A stretch of DNA of 64,000 nt from Pokkaliibacter plantistimulans (GTDB taxonomy: Bacteria; Pseudomonadota; Gammaproteobacteria; Pseudomonadales; Balneatricaceae), in the NCBI RefSeq assembly GCF_046844695.1, contig NZ_CP177354.1, positions 3,596,001 through 3,660,000 on the forward strand, given 5' to 3'. This document shows, piece after piece, positions 34,168 through 42,786 of the stretch. Each line of letters begins with the position of its first letter. The first letter of the stretch is position 1. Under the pieces are notes generated by a model, which made no database searches, had not been told where the DNA came from, and worked only from the letters and a program-made list of their open reading frames with translations. Made by a program: the position numbers and the translations under genes.

Positions 34168-36267
34168 GTGGACTCGTTGATGAACCAGTTATTTTTGCTG
34201 TTGAATCGTATCGCCATCAGTGCGATGAAACGCTCCGAAGTCGTCGGTGCCGCCTTCGTCATCGCCATCGTATTCATGATGATCATCCCGCTGCCCACCG
34301 GGCTGGTGGATGTGCTGATTGCCATCAACATCAGCTTGTCATCACTGCTGATTGCCCTGGCCATGTATCTGCCCGGCCCACTGGCGTTTTCCTCCTTTCC
34401 TGCCGTTCTGCTTCTCACCACCATGTTCCGGCTGGCGCTATCGATCTCCACTACCCGCCTGATTCTGCTGGAGCAGGACGCCGGAGATATCGTTGAGGCC
34501 TTCGGTAACTTTGTGGTCGGTGGCAATCTGGCGGTGGGTCTGGTCATCTTCCTGATTTTGACCGTGGTGAACTTTCTGGTCATTACCAAAGGCTCCGAAC
34601 GTGTAGCGGAGGTGGCGGCACGTTTCACACTGGATGCCATGCCTGGCAAGCAGATGTCAATCGACAGTGATCTGCGTGCAGGTCTGATCGATGCCCGTGA
34701 CGCACGCTTTCGTCGTGAACAGTTAGGTAAGGAAAGTCAGCTGTTTGGCGCCATGGACGGTGCAATGAAATTCGTCAAAGGGGACGCCATTGCCGGTCTG
34801 GTGATTGTCTCCATCAACCTGATTGGCGGCTTTGCCGTCGGCACCCTGCAGCACGACATGACGGCTGCCGAGTCGATGCATCTGTACTCGGTGCTGACGA
34901 TCGGTGATGGCCTGATTGCCCAGATTCCTGCGCTGCTGATCTCGCTGACGGCAGGTATGATCATTACCCGTGTAGCACCAGACAATCAGGCGCTGGATGC
35001 CAACATCGGCCGGGAGATGGCTGAACAGATCACCAGCCAGCCCAAAGCCTGGATCATAGCCTCCTTCGGCATGCTCGGTTTTGCTCTGCTACCGGGGATG
35101 CCCACCACCATCTTCACCATTCTCGCCAGCCTGTCGCTGGCCAGCGGCATCTTCCAGCTGTTCAAAGCCAAGCGCATCCAACAAATGCGCGAAGCGAATC
35201 GGCTTTCGGCAGACACCCCACCGGAGATGAATGGTGATGAAGATATCCGTCGTTTCAATCCGGCACGCGCCTACATGCTGCAGTTCCCCCCCTGTCGCAG
35301 CACACCAAATGATCCCTTCACCGTAGAGCTGATCCGCCTGTCACGCCGCTGCCGCAACCGCATCGTTAACCAGTACGGCATCACTCTACCGTCCTTCGAC
35401 ATCGACTATAACGAAGAGCTGGCGGAGGACGAGTTCCGCTTCTGTGTCTATGAAGTGCCCACGCTCAAAGCGACTTACGCGCCAGATCGCGTTGCCATAG
35501 ATCGCAGCCTGCTGTCTGAGCAGCAGCAGGCAGAGGGAGAGGAAGGCAGGCTGGACCGTGACGAAGAACGCTGGTTCTGGTATCCCGCCAGCCATGCGCT
35601 GGCACAGTCAACAGAACTGAACCCTATTACCCCCGCCACACTGGTGATAGAACGCCTGGAGCGTCTGTTCTTTGCAACCGGCCCCCAGTTCATCGGGCTG
35701 CAGGAAGCTAAGGCCATTCTCAGCTGGGTGGAAGCCGAACAGCCAGAACTGGCGCAGGAGCTGCAGCGCGTGGTGCCCACTTCGCGCTTTGCTGCCGTAC
35801 TTCAGCGTCTGGCGGCAGAAAGCATTCCACTGCGTGCCATTCGGCCTATCGCTGAAGCCCTAATTGAGCACGGTCAGTATGAGCGTGATGTGGGTGCATT
35901 GACGGACTTTATCCGCATCAGCCTCAAAGCCCAGATATGCCATCAGTACAGCACGCAGACCGGTATGCATGTATGGCTGCTGACGCCAGAAACCGAAGAG
36001 CTATTGCGCGACTCGCTGCGCCAGACCCAGACCGAGTCGTTCTTTGCACTGTCACAGGAAGCCAGCCATATGCTGGTGCAGCAGTTACGTGAAGCCTTCC
36101 CGGTACTCGCCGCGCCCAAACCCATCCTGCTGGTAGCACAGGATCTTCGCCGGATTCTGCGTAACCTGCTGCAGGATGAGTTCAACCATGTCCCCGTGCT
36201 GTCGTTTTCTGAGCTACAAAGTACTTCACAAGTCAACGTACTGGGACGCATCTCACTTGAAGCCTGA
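34168..36267 (+). CDS. hrcV: Type III export-gate protein HrcV (SctV)
   Basis: The 699-residue protein has seven or eight N-terminal membrane helices and a large cytoplasmic domain that forms the nonameric ring. The FHIPEP-family signature is clear (VAARFTLDAMPGKQMSIDSD, then LRAGLIDARDARFRREQLG). It selects chaperone-substrate complexes and couples proton flow to export. The start is a GTG at 34168 or the ATG four codons later at 34180; neither has a strong ribosome site. It is followed after 22 bases by a GGDEF gene. Confidence 0.96.
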   Translation: MDSLMNQLFLLLNRIAISAMKRSEVVGAAFVIAIVFMMIIPLPTGLVDVLIAINISLSSLLIALAMYLPGPLAFSSFPAVLLLTTMFRLALSISTTRLILLEQDAGDIVEAFGNFVVGGNLAVGLVIFLILTVVNFLVITKGSERVAEVAARFTLDAMPGKQMSIDSDLRAGLIDARDARFRREQLGKESQLFGAMDGAMKFVKGDAIAGLVIVSINLIGGFAVGTLQHDMTAAESMHLYSVLTIGDGLIAQIPALLISLTAGMIITRVAPDNQALDANIGREMAEQITSQPKAWIIASFGMLGFALLPGMPTTIFTILASLSLASGIFQLFKAKRIQQMREANRLSADTPPEMNGDEDIRRFNPARAYMLQFPPCRSTPNDPFTVELIRLSRRCRNRIVNQYGITLPSFDIDYNEELAEDEFRFCVYEVPTLKATYAPDRVAIDRSLLSEQQQAEGEEGRLDRDEERWFWYPASHALAQSTELNPITPATLVIERLERLFFATGPQFIGLQEAKAILSWVEAEQPELAQELQRVVPTSRFAAVLQRLAAESIPLRAIRPIAEALIEHGQYERDVGALTDFIRISLKAQICHQYSTQTGMHVWLLTPETEELLRDSLRQTQTESFFALSQEASHMLVQQLREAFPVLAAPKPILLVAQDLRRILRNLLQDEFNHVPVLSFSELQSTSQVNVLGRISLEA

Positions 36268-36289
36268 AGACTATGGATTAGACCTGCCT

Positions 36290-37441
36290 ATGCCCTCTGC
36301 TCGCTCATCCTCCACCCTGCCCCTCAAACTGGCCGCTCTGCTGCTGGTGTGTTTTGTTGCCCTGAGCTGGAGCCTTGTGCAGCGTGAACATGAGCAGAAC
36401 AGTGAAGAGATGAGCAAACATCTGCACATGTCGGCATGGTTGCTGGAACAGGCCATGGAACCTCACCTCCGCCAGCCGTCTGCGTCCACTGACCTGACTC
36501 ATGACTATGCCTTTCTCACCACCCTGCAAACGCAGGTGCTGCAAAGCCTGAACTGCAACCTCTATATCATTGACGCCGTGGGACATCTGCTGGCGACGGG
36601 CCCGCAAGGCGGCCCGATGCAAACCCAGCGCGGCCAATCACTAGAGCAGCTGCCGGGCCTGAAAAGTGCGGTGGAACAGCTGGCACAGGGCGCTCCTGAC
36701 GCCAACTATCAGGATCACGATGGCAAACACCTGCTGGTTGCCCGGCTGCTGGACAATGGTCGCCTGATTGCCATTGCAGATATGAGCGCACCCAGCTGGT
36801 ACAGCGACCTCAGCTCGCCTGCCTATATGCTGACACTGGCAGGCATCGTTCTGGTGCTGCTGGTCTGGCGTATCAGTAACAAAGCACTGCAAGAGTGGCA
36901 GCGCCAGAGTCTGGCGCAGTCCATCATTGATCCGCTCACCACGCTCCCCAATCGCCGCGGCTTTGAACTACTGGCCAGTCAGGGGCTGAAGGAGGCCAAA
37001 CGCACCAAGGAAGAGTTGTCGGTACTGCTGATCAACCTTGACCTGTTTGCCAGAGTCAATCTGAATTACGGCACCCACGCTGGCGATACCCTGCTCAAGC
37101 ACCTTTCCTCGCTGTTACGTACCACGTTGCGTGCGTCCGATATTCTCTGTCGCTGGAACGGCGATGAGTTCATCGTACTGCTGAAAAACTCACCTGCCGA
37201 CACCGCCTTACTGGTGGCCGAGAAGCTGCGCTCGCGCGTGGCTGAGCAGAAGTTCAACTTTTCCGGCGAAGCAGTGAGTCTGACGGTGAGCATCGGTGTC
37301 GCTACCCTCACCAGCCGCGATGACCTGCGCTCGTTATTGTCCAGAGCGGCTGGCACCCTGACCTCCGCCAAGGAGCAAGGCCGTGATCGCATCGGCTATC
37401 CACACTTCAGCGGGAACTCCACTGCCGGGCAGCCCACTTAA
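36290..37441 (+). CDS. Membrane GGDEF protein with altered active site (NGDEF), inside the hrc operon
   Basis: From the ATG at 36290 the protein has 383 residues. Two membrane helices (about 12-32 and 178-197) flank a periplasmic sensor domain of about 145 residues. The C-terminal GGDEF domain reads CRWNGDEF, so the first glycine of the active-site loop is asparagine, while the RxxD inhibitory site (RASD) five residues before it is intact. It may be a weak cyclase or a cyclic-di-GMP receptor. Canonical clusters have hrpQ directly after hrcV. Its 3' end overlaps an hrp box that serves hrpQ. Cyclic-di-GMP is known to bind HrcN-type ATPases, whose gene lies just downstream. Confidence 0.9.
   Translation: MPSARSSSTLPLKLAALLLVCFVALSWSLVQREHEQNSEEMSKHLHMSAWLLEQAMEPHLRQPSASTDLTHDYAFLTTLQTQVLQSLNCNLYIIDAVGHLLATGPQGGPMQTQRGQSLEQLPGLKSAVEQLAQGAPDANYQDHDGKHLLVARLLDNGRLIAIADMSAPSWYSDLSSPAYMLTLAGIVLVLLVWRISNKALQEWQRQSLAQSIIDPLTTLPNRRGFELLASQGLKEAKRTKEELSVLLINLDLFARVNLNYGTHAGDTLLKHLSSLLRTTLRASDILCRWNGDEFIVLLKNSPADTALLVAEKLRSRVAEQKFNFSGEAVSLTVSIGVATLTSRDDLRSLLSRAAGTLTSAKEQGRDRIGYPHFSGNSTAGQPT
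37413..37440 (+). promoter_or_regulatory. HrpL-type promoter (hrp box) at the end of the GGDEF gene, for hrpQ
   Basis: GGAACT-N15-CCACTTA, overlapping the last codons and stop of the GGDEF gene. It would give hrpQ a leader of about 135 bases, which contains a hairpin (CACTCAG/CTGAGTG, 37452-37476). Confidence 0.75.
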
Positions 37442-37581
37442 GCAGCAAAGGCACTCAGTTGCCGCATCACTGAGTGGCACAGAGTCTTACCCGCCCTGGC
37501 TTCTGCATAACAGGGCAAACCAGCAATGTGTTTTATGACCACCTGACATGCCCTAAGGGCGCAGTCACAGGGACAGTCATC

Positions 37582-38466
37582 ATGTATGAATTACGTGTTC
37601 TTACCGGCTTACATCGTGGCGCTGCCTTACCTTTGATTGGCGAACAGTGGCTCATCGGTGCCGATGAAAATGCCGATCTGGTGCTGTTTGATCCAGGCAT
37701 CAAACCCGAGCATTGCCGTCTGCAATGGCAGGAAGGCAACTGGGCGTTGACAGCGCTGCAGGGCAAGGTCACTGATGCCGAAGGGCACCGACTGGAAAGT
37801 ATCGAAGCACTGGGCGCCAATGTGGCATTTGCCATCAACGGTATCTGGCTGACCGTAGTGGATGCCAATACCCCCTGGCCAGTCGAAGATGATGAGCCTA
37901 TTGCCGCCACCAATCCGGTAGCTACGGCCCCCGTCCAGGCCCGACGCTCGGTTGTTCCCTTTGTACTGGGCTTTCTCAGTGCGGCAGCCATTGTCGCCAC
38001 CAGCACCTGGGCAGCACTCTCCCCCGCACCAGAGCGGCCAGCAGTGAATAGCCAGAACGCAAGTAACAAGATGTCGCTCTCATCCTCGACGGATGTCGAA
38101 CAGCAACTGAAGCAGATGCTTAATGACCGGGAACTGGGCGACAAGGTCAAAGTCAGGGTGCATGGCCAGCAGGTACTGCTGACGGGGGCACTCAGCCGCG
38201 ACGAACAGGATCTCGTCAAGCGTATGCTCAGCCGCTTTCAGAAGCGCTTTACCACCCCCCTGCTGGTCGATAATCAGATCAGCACCCTGTCACTCACGTT
38301 ACCGTTCGAGATCGTACAGATCACGTCCGGCCCCATGGGACATGTAGTTACCAGCGATGGCCGACGTCTGTTCGTGGGGGATGAGCTGGACGGCATCCGT
38401 CTGGTCTCGATTGAGGCCAGCAAGGTCACCTTCAAAGGCAAGCAGGATTACGAGGTCACCTGGTAA
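37582..38466 (+). CDS. hrpQ: Type III inner-membrane ring protein HrpQ (SctD)
   Basis: From the ATG at 37582 (AGGGACA before it) the protein has 294 residues. An N-terminal cytoplasmic FHA-like domain (MYELRVLTGLHRGAALPL, then GADENADLVLFDPGIKPEH) is followed by one membrane helix near 123-145 and a short periplasmic part. SctD proteins form the outer of the two inner-membrane rings and hold the sorting platform. The frame is open to 37474, but homology begins at MYEL. Its stop overlaps the hrcN start by one base. Confidence 0.88.
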   Translation: MYELRVLTGLHRGAALPLIGEQWLIGADENADLVLFDPGIKPEHCRLQWQEGNWALTALQGKVTDAEGHRLESIEALGANVAFAINGIWLTVVDANTPWPVEDDEPIAATNPVATAPVQARRSVVPFVLGFLSAAAIVATSTWAALSPAPERPAVNSQNASNKMSLSSSTDVEQQLKQMLNDRELGDKVKVRVHGQQVLLTGALSRDEQDLVKRMLSRFQKRFTTPLLVDNQISTLSLTLPFEIVQITSGPMGHVVTSDGRRLFVGDELDGIRLVSIEASKVTFKGKQDYEVTW

Positions 38467-39821
38467 TGTCATGTCCCGCACAGCTGCGCGCCTGGGCTCA
38501 GCGCCAGCAGCAGCGTCTGGCTCGGGTCAATGCAGTGGAGGTACAGGGCAAGGTGGTACAGGTCAATGGCATCCTGCTGGAAAGCCGCCTGCCCTTCGCC
38601 CGTATCGGTGACTTGTGCAGTATTGAAGGTCAGGACGACAAACAGGTTCTGGCGGAAATCGTCGGCTTTAGTGACAGCACGGCGTTGCTATCGGCGCTGG
38701 GCGCGCTGGACGGCATCGAGGCGGGCGCCCGTATAACGCCCTACTATCAGGAACATCGCATTCGTATTAATGACAGCCTGCTCGGTTGCGTACTCGACGG
38801 TTTCGGTCGTCATCTGCAGGGGCCATCAGAAGCCTTCACTCTGGAGCGTGATGAATTTACCTACCCAGTGATTGCTGACGCTCTGGCACCAACGCAGCGC
38901 CCCCGTATCAGCTCGCCGATGCCGACAGGCGTGCGGGCCATTGATGGCCTGCTGACCATCGGTGAAGGACAACGTATTGGCGTTTTTGCCGGCGCAGGCT
39001 GCGGCAAGACCACCCTGCTGGCAGAGCTGGCGCGCAACATGCCTTGTGATGTCATCGTGTTTGGCCTGATTGGTGAGCGAGGTCGGGAGCTGAGGGAGTT
39101 TCTCGACCATGAGCTTGATGACGAGCTGCGTCAGCGTGCCATTCTGGTGTGCTCGACATCCGACCGTACCAGTATGGAACGTGCCCGGGCGGCTTCTACC
39201 GCGACCGCCATTGCCGAAGGCTTTCGTGCTCAGGGTAAGCGGGTGTTGCTGCTGATCGACTCCCTCACCCGCTTTGCCCGCGCCCAGCGTGAAATAGGCC
39301 TTGCAGCAGGCGAGCCTCCCGGCCGTGGAGGCTTCCCACCCTCGGTGTACACCATGCTACCAAGGCTGGTGGAGCGGGCAGGCAATATGGAAGGCGCGGG
39401 CTCCATTACTGCGCTCTACACTGTCCTGATTGAAGGCGACGTGATCGCCGGTGACCCGGTGGCTGACGAAGTGCGCTCATTGCTTGATGGCCATATCATC
39501 CTGTCACGCAAGCTGGCCGAGAAAAATCATTACCCCGCTATCGATGTCCTTGGCAGTATCAGCCGCACCATGACCAACGTCACCGAGCGTCCCCATATTC
39601 AGGCCGCAGGCAAATTGCGCAATCTGATGTCCGCTTATAAAGAAGTCGAAATGCTTATCCGCCTGGGCGAATACGAGCAGGGGCACGATCCGGTCACCGA
39701 TGCTGCCGTCGCCCTGCAGGGCGACATCAATCGCTTTCTGCAGCAAGACATGCATGACCCCACGCACTACGACGAAACCCTGCATGTTCTGCAGCAGTTG
39801 AGCAGCCATGCGCCGTTCTAG
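38466..39821 (+). CDS. hrcN: Type III secretion ATPase HrcN (SctN)
   Basis: The 451-residue ATPase has Walker A GAGCGKTT at residues 176-183, Walker B VLLLIDSLTRFARAQ, and the family loop EPPGRGGFPPSVYTMLPRL. It unfolds substrates and detaches chaperones at the base of the injectisome as a hexamer with HrpO and HrpE. The ATG overlaps the hrpQ stop (TAATG). Cyclic-di-GMP binding has been reported for HrcN-class ATPases, which gives meaning to the GGDEF gene two genes upstream. The protein is intact. Confidence 0.97.
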   Translation: MSCPAQLRAWAQRQQQRLARVNAVEVQGKVVQVNGILLESRLPFARIGDLCSIEGQDDKQVLAEIVGFSDSTALLSALGALDGIEAGARITPYYQEHRIRINDSLLGCVLDGFGRHLQGPSEAFTLERDEFTYPVIADALAPTQRPRISSPMPTGVRAIDGLLTIGEGQRIGVFAGAGCGKTTLLAELARNMPCDVIVFGLIGERGRELREFLDHELDDELRQRAILVCSTSDRTSMERARAASTATAIAEGFRAQGKRVLLLIDSLTRFARAQREIGLAAGEPPGRGGFPPSVYTMLPRLVERAGNMEGAGSITALYTVLIEGDVIAGDPVADEVRSLLDGHIILSRKLAEKNHYPAIDVLGSISRTMTNVTERPHIQAAGKLRNLMSAYKEVEMLIRLGEYEQGHDPVTDAAVALQGDINRFLQQDMHDPTHYDETLHVLQQLSSHAPF

Positions 39822-40275
39822 GTTTATCAGCGAAGAGAGCACGCCGACCGACCCGGAACTGGCCACCCTCAAAGCCAATCTCAAGGTACTCACACCCATC
39901 CGTGCCCATCGCCTGCATACCAGCGAGCGTCACTGGCGCCGTGCCAGACAGGCCCTGGCAGAGATTCAGCGCCGCATAGACGAGAAGGAAGTGCAGCTAC
40001 AGCAGCGCCGTGAAGAACATCTGCAACGGCGTGCCACGCTGGCTGCCGAGCACCAGTCACGCAGTATCAGCCACGAAGCCCTGAAGGACTGGATGGGCAA
40101 GGAAAAGCAATTGCTGCGCGACCTGGAAGATATCAATCGTGAGCTGAATGAACTGCATCTGGCACTGGAGCAACAGCAGGAAAAGGTACAACAGGCAAAG
40201 CGGCAGGTAGACGTATTACAGCTGGAAAACGAACGCCTGCAGATATTCACCCATGAACTTGAGGAGGCCACATGA
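39808..40275 (+). CDS. hrpO: Type III stalk protein HrpO (SctO)
   Basis: The 155-residue protein is almost wholly coiled coil, rich in Arg, Glu, Gln and Leu (for example AEIQRRIDEKEVQLQQRREE). This fits the HrpO/YscO/FliJ stalk that rotates within the ATPase hexamer and contacts the export gate. It overlaps hrcN by 14 bases and hrpP by 4, showing tight translational coupling. The sequence itself is low-information, so the name depends on order and shape. Confidence 0.85.
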   Translation: MRRSRFISEESTPTDPELATLKANLKVLTPIRAHRLHTSERHWRRARQALAEIQRRIDEKEVQLQQRREEHLQRRATLAAEHQSRSISHEALKDWMGKEKQLLRDLEDINRELNELHLALEQQQEKVQQAKRQVDVLQLENERLQIFTHELEEAT

Positions 40276-40799
40276 CACCGACCTTCAGTAACCATGAAGC
40301 CCAGGCCCGACCTTCTCAGCAGCAGGAGCTACCGACCTTCCGTGCTGCTCATGCCAGCGATTCATCCACCACTGATGAGCCCATTTCACCGCAAGAAACG
40401 TTCAGCAGTGCAGATGCGATGCTGTTCGCTTCGCTCGCGGTCACTACTCCTTTTCCTCAGGAAGAGAAAGTACAGACCGCACAGCACTGCATATCCAGCG
40501 ACTGGCAACAACAACCGTTGGTGCTGACGACACTGGAAAACCATATCGCTGACCAGCTTGGGCCTTTACCGCCTGACAGTATTGAATGCACCTTGCTGCT
40601 GCCGCATCTGGGTGAAGTACAACTCAATGCCTGCCAGTCTGCTGATGAATGGCAGATTGACCTGACCTTTCTGCAACCGGCTGCACTCGCCTACGCACGC
40701 AGAACTCACCCGCATATCAGCCAGCGTCTCAGCGAACGCCTTGGTCGGCCTGTGACGCTGGGACTATTTCTGCGCGAGGACACTGACTATGACGACTAG
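40272..40799 (+). CDS. hrpP: Type III length-control/substrate-switch protein HrpP (SctP)
   Basis: The 175-residue protein has a disordered Gln/Ser/Pro-rich first half and a compact C-terminal T3S4-like domain (LLLPHLGEVQLNA, AYARRTHPHISQRLSERLG). SctP proteins measure pilus or needle length and switch the specificity of HrcU. It lies between hrpO and hrcQ as in P. syringae, overlapping both neighbours. Assignment is by position, with moderate sequence support. Confidence 0.83.
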   Translation: MTPTFSNHEAQARPSQQQELPTFRAAHASDSSTTDEPISPQETFSSADAMLFASLAVTTPFPQEEKVQTAQHCISSDWQQQPLVLTTLENHIADQLGPLPPDSIECTLLLPHLGEVQLNACQSADEWQIDLTFLQPAALAYARRTHPHISQRLSERLGRPVTLGLFLREDTDYDD

Positions 40800-41841
40800 T
40801 CTGCTGGCCTCTCTGCGCACCGTATCGCTGCAACAGGCGCTACGCAGCCGACAGCTGGGTCATGGCCGCAAGCTGAAGTTTGCGGCCATTGATGGAGTGA
40901 TGGGCAGCCTGACCCTGAGTCTGGCGCCGGAAAGCGCTGAGAGCGACTGGCTGGACGTGCTCACAGGCATCGGCCCGATGCGTCTGGCGCGAACTCAAGC
41001 CGAGCGCTTTCTCAATCAGCTATCAGCAGCCCCTTTTGCCAGCACCACGGCGGAATCCACTAGCTCAGAAGCGCCCTGGTATCTGCAGCTCTACAACCAG
41101 TTACTGTGCCCCGCTGCCCGAGCCCTGTTCGGGCATCTGCTGCCGGTTGCTTCGCCGCCGCCCACTTCGCCCTGCTATGTACTGAGCTGGCAGTTTGCAG
41201 AGAGCAGCGGCCAGCTGCTTGTTGCCCTGCCGGATTCGACGCTGGACCAGCTGCTTGACCGCGGCCCATGGCAACCGCTTTCCCGGCTTGACCTGTCATC
41301 GCTGCAATGCAGCTGTCCGCTGTTACTGGGCACGTTAACGCTACAAGCGACTCAGATCAGCAGACTGTGTGCGGGCGATATTCTGCTACCCACAACACCG
41401 TTCTTTACGGTTCATGGCGAAGGTTCGGTACAACTGGGAGGAAAGCGTCTGCAACTGGCTTATGTCGAGGAAGGAACCCTGCCCGCCTACCAGATCACTT
41501 ATCTGAGTGAAGTCACCGCAGAAGATCAATCCATGTACGACCAATACGATGACAACGCACCGTCCAGCGTTCATGACGCACTGCTTGAGAGTGATGCACC
41601 TGTCACCCTGACTCTACAAGCAGGACAGATCGCCATGACGCTGAAAGAACTTGGCCAGCTGCAGGTAGGCAACGTACTGATAGCGACCGGTGAACCGCTG
41701 GGCTATGCCACCCTTTATCATCGCCATCAGCCTGTCGCCCGGGGCGAGCTGGTCGAGGTGGAAGGCCGCCTGGGGGTACAGATCAGCAGTGTGTTACTAC
41801 CGGGAATGTTAGCTGACAACACTGAACCGGAAGCGTTCTGA
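40789..41841 (+). CDS. hrcQ: Type III sorting-platform protein HrcQ (SctQ), undivided
   Basis: The 350-residue protein ends in a SpoA/surface-presentation domain (DAPVTLTLQAGQIAMTLKEL, ending near VQISSVLLPG). It is one continuous gene, unlike the split hrcQA/hrcQB of P. syringae and like Erwinia hrcQ. An in-frame ATG at 41533, just before the SpoA domain, could yield a short C-terminal product as in YscQ, but its ribosome site is weak. It forms the cytoplasmic pods that receive substrates. It overlaps hrpP by 11 bases and hrcR by one. Confidence 0.92.
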   Translation: MTTSLLASLRTVSLQQALRSRQLGHGRKLKFAAIDGVMGSLTLSLAPESAESDWLDVLTGIGPMRLARTQAERFLNQLSAAPFASTTAESTSSEAPWYLQLYNQLLCPAARALFGHLLPVASPPPTSPCYVLSWQFAESSGQLLVALPDSTLDQLLDRGPWQPLSRLDLSSLQCSCPLLLGTLTLQATQISRLCAGDILLPTTPFFTVHGEGSVQLGGKRLQLAYVEEGTLPAYQITYLSEVTAEDQSMYDQYDDNAPSSVHDALLESDAPVTLTLQAGQIAMTLKELGQLQVGNVLIATGEPLGYATLYHRHQPVARGELVEVEGRLGVQISSVLLPGMLADNTEPEAF

Positions 41842-42497
41842 TGAATCTGGGACAGGTCGATCCGCTGATTTTTGCGCTCTTTCTGGGCGCACTCTCGCTG
41901 CTCCCCATCCTGCTGATCGTCTGCAGTGCCTTTCTGAAGATATCCATGGTGCTATTGATCACGCGCAATGCCATGGGCGTGCAGCAGGTGCCGCCGAACA
42001 TGGCCATCTACGGTATCGCCCTGGCCGCCACCCTGTTTGTTATGGCGCCGGTATTCAAGGACATCAGCGTCAAGATCAAGGAAACACCGCCTGACTTCAG
42101 CTCTCTGGACAAGATGCAGAGCAGCGTCAACCACCTGATCGGCCCTTTGCAACAGTTCATGGCGCGTAATTCCAAGCCGGATGTGCAGACCCATCTGATC
42201 GGCAACACCGTGCAACTGTGGCCAAAAGAAATGTCAGAAAAAGTCAGCAAGGACGACCTGCTGATTACCATTCCGGCCTTCATGCTGTCGGAGCTGCAGG
42301 CGGGTCTGGAGATAGGCTTCCTGATTTATATCCCCTTTATCGTCATTGATCTGATCGTCTCGAACCTTCTGCTGGCGTTAGGCATGCAGATGGTATCGCC
42401 GATGACCATCTCGCTACCCCTGAAGATTTTGCTGTTTGTTCTGGTGGATGGCTGGGGCCGCCTGCTGGATGGTCTGTTCTATACCTATGTGTCGTAA
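41841..42497 (+). CDS. hrcR: Type III export-gate protein HrcR (SctR)
   Basis: The 218-residue membrane protein has four hydrophobic segments and the FliP/SctR signatures KISMVLLITRNAMGVQQVPP and SELQAGLEIGFLIYIPFIVI. With HrcS and HrcT it makes the helical pore of the export apparatus. The ATG overlaps the hrcQ stop (TGATG). No damage is visible. Confidence 0.97.
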   Translation: MNLGQVDPLIFALFLGALSLLPILLIVCSAFLKISMVLLITRNAMGVQQVPPNMAIYGIALAATLFVMAPVFKDISVKIKETPPDFSSLDKMQSSVNHLIGPLQQFMARNSKPDVQTHLIGNTVQLWPKEMSEKVSKDDLLITIPAFMLSELQAGLEIGFLIYIPFIVIDLIVSNLLLALGMQMVSPMTISLPLKILLFVLVDGWGRLLDGLFYTYVS

Positions 42498-42524
42498 CGA
42501 CAATTTGACGAGAAGGAGCCGCTG

Positions 42525-42785
42525 TTGGATGCGCTGACGCTGTTCAAACAAGGCATGGTGCTGGTGGTGATGCTGTCTGCCCCGCCCCTGCTGGTGGCGG
42601 TGCTGGTTGGCGTCATCGTATCACTGCTACAGGCACTGATGCAGGTACAGGACCAGACGCTGCCATTTGCCATCAAACTGGTTGCTGTAGGCATTACCCT
42701 GGCGCTGACCGGGCGCTGGCTGGGGGTGGAAATCATTCAGTTCACCACACAGATGTTCAACCTGATCGCCACCACCGGGCGCTGA
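42525..42785 (+). CDS. hrcS: Type III export-gate protein HrcS (SctS)
   Basis: The 86-residue protein has two membrane helices and the FliQ/SctS pattern LVAVLVGVIVSLLQALMQVQ, QTLPFAIKL. The start is a TTG at 42525, with AAGGAG 6 bases upstream; the nearby ATG at 42529 is out of frame. The resulting N terminus MDALTLFKQGM aligns with HrcS of P. syringae, which supports the rare start. It lies one base before hrcT. Confidence 0.94.
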   Translation: MDALTLFKQGMVLVVMLSAPPLLVAVLVGVIVSLLQALMQVQDQTLPFAIKLVAVGITLALTGRWLGVEIIQFTTQMFNLIATTGR

Positions 42786-42786
42786 G

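Noticed and set aside
36176..36289. Longer start for the GGDEF protein within hrcV
   Set aside because: It would overlap hrcV by about 90 bases and add residues with no membrane or sensor pattern; the ATG at 36290 fits better.
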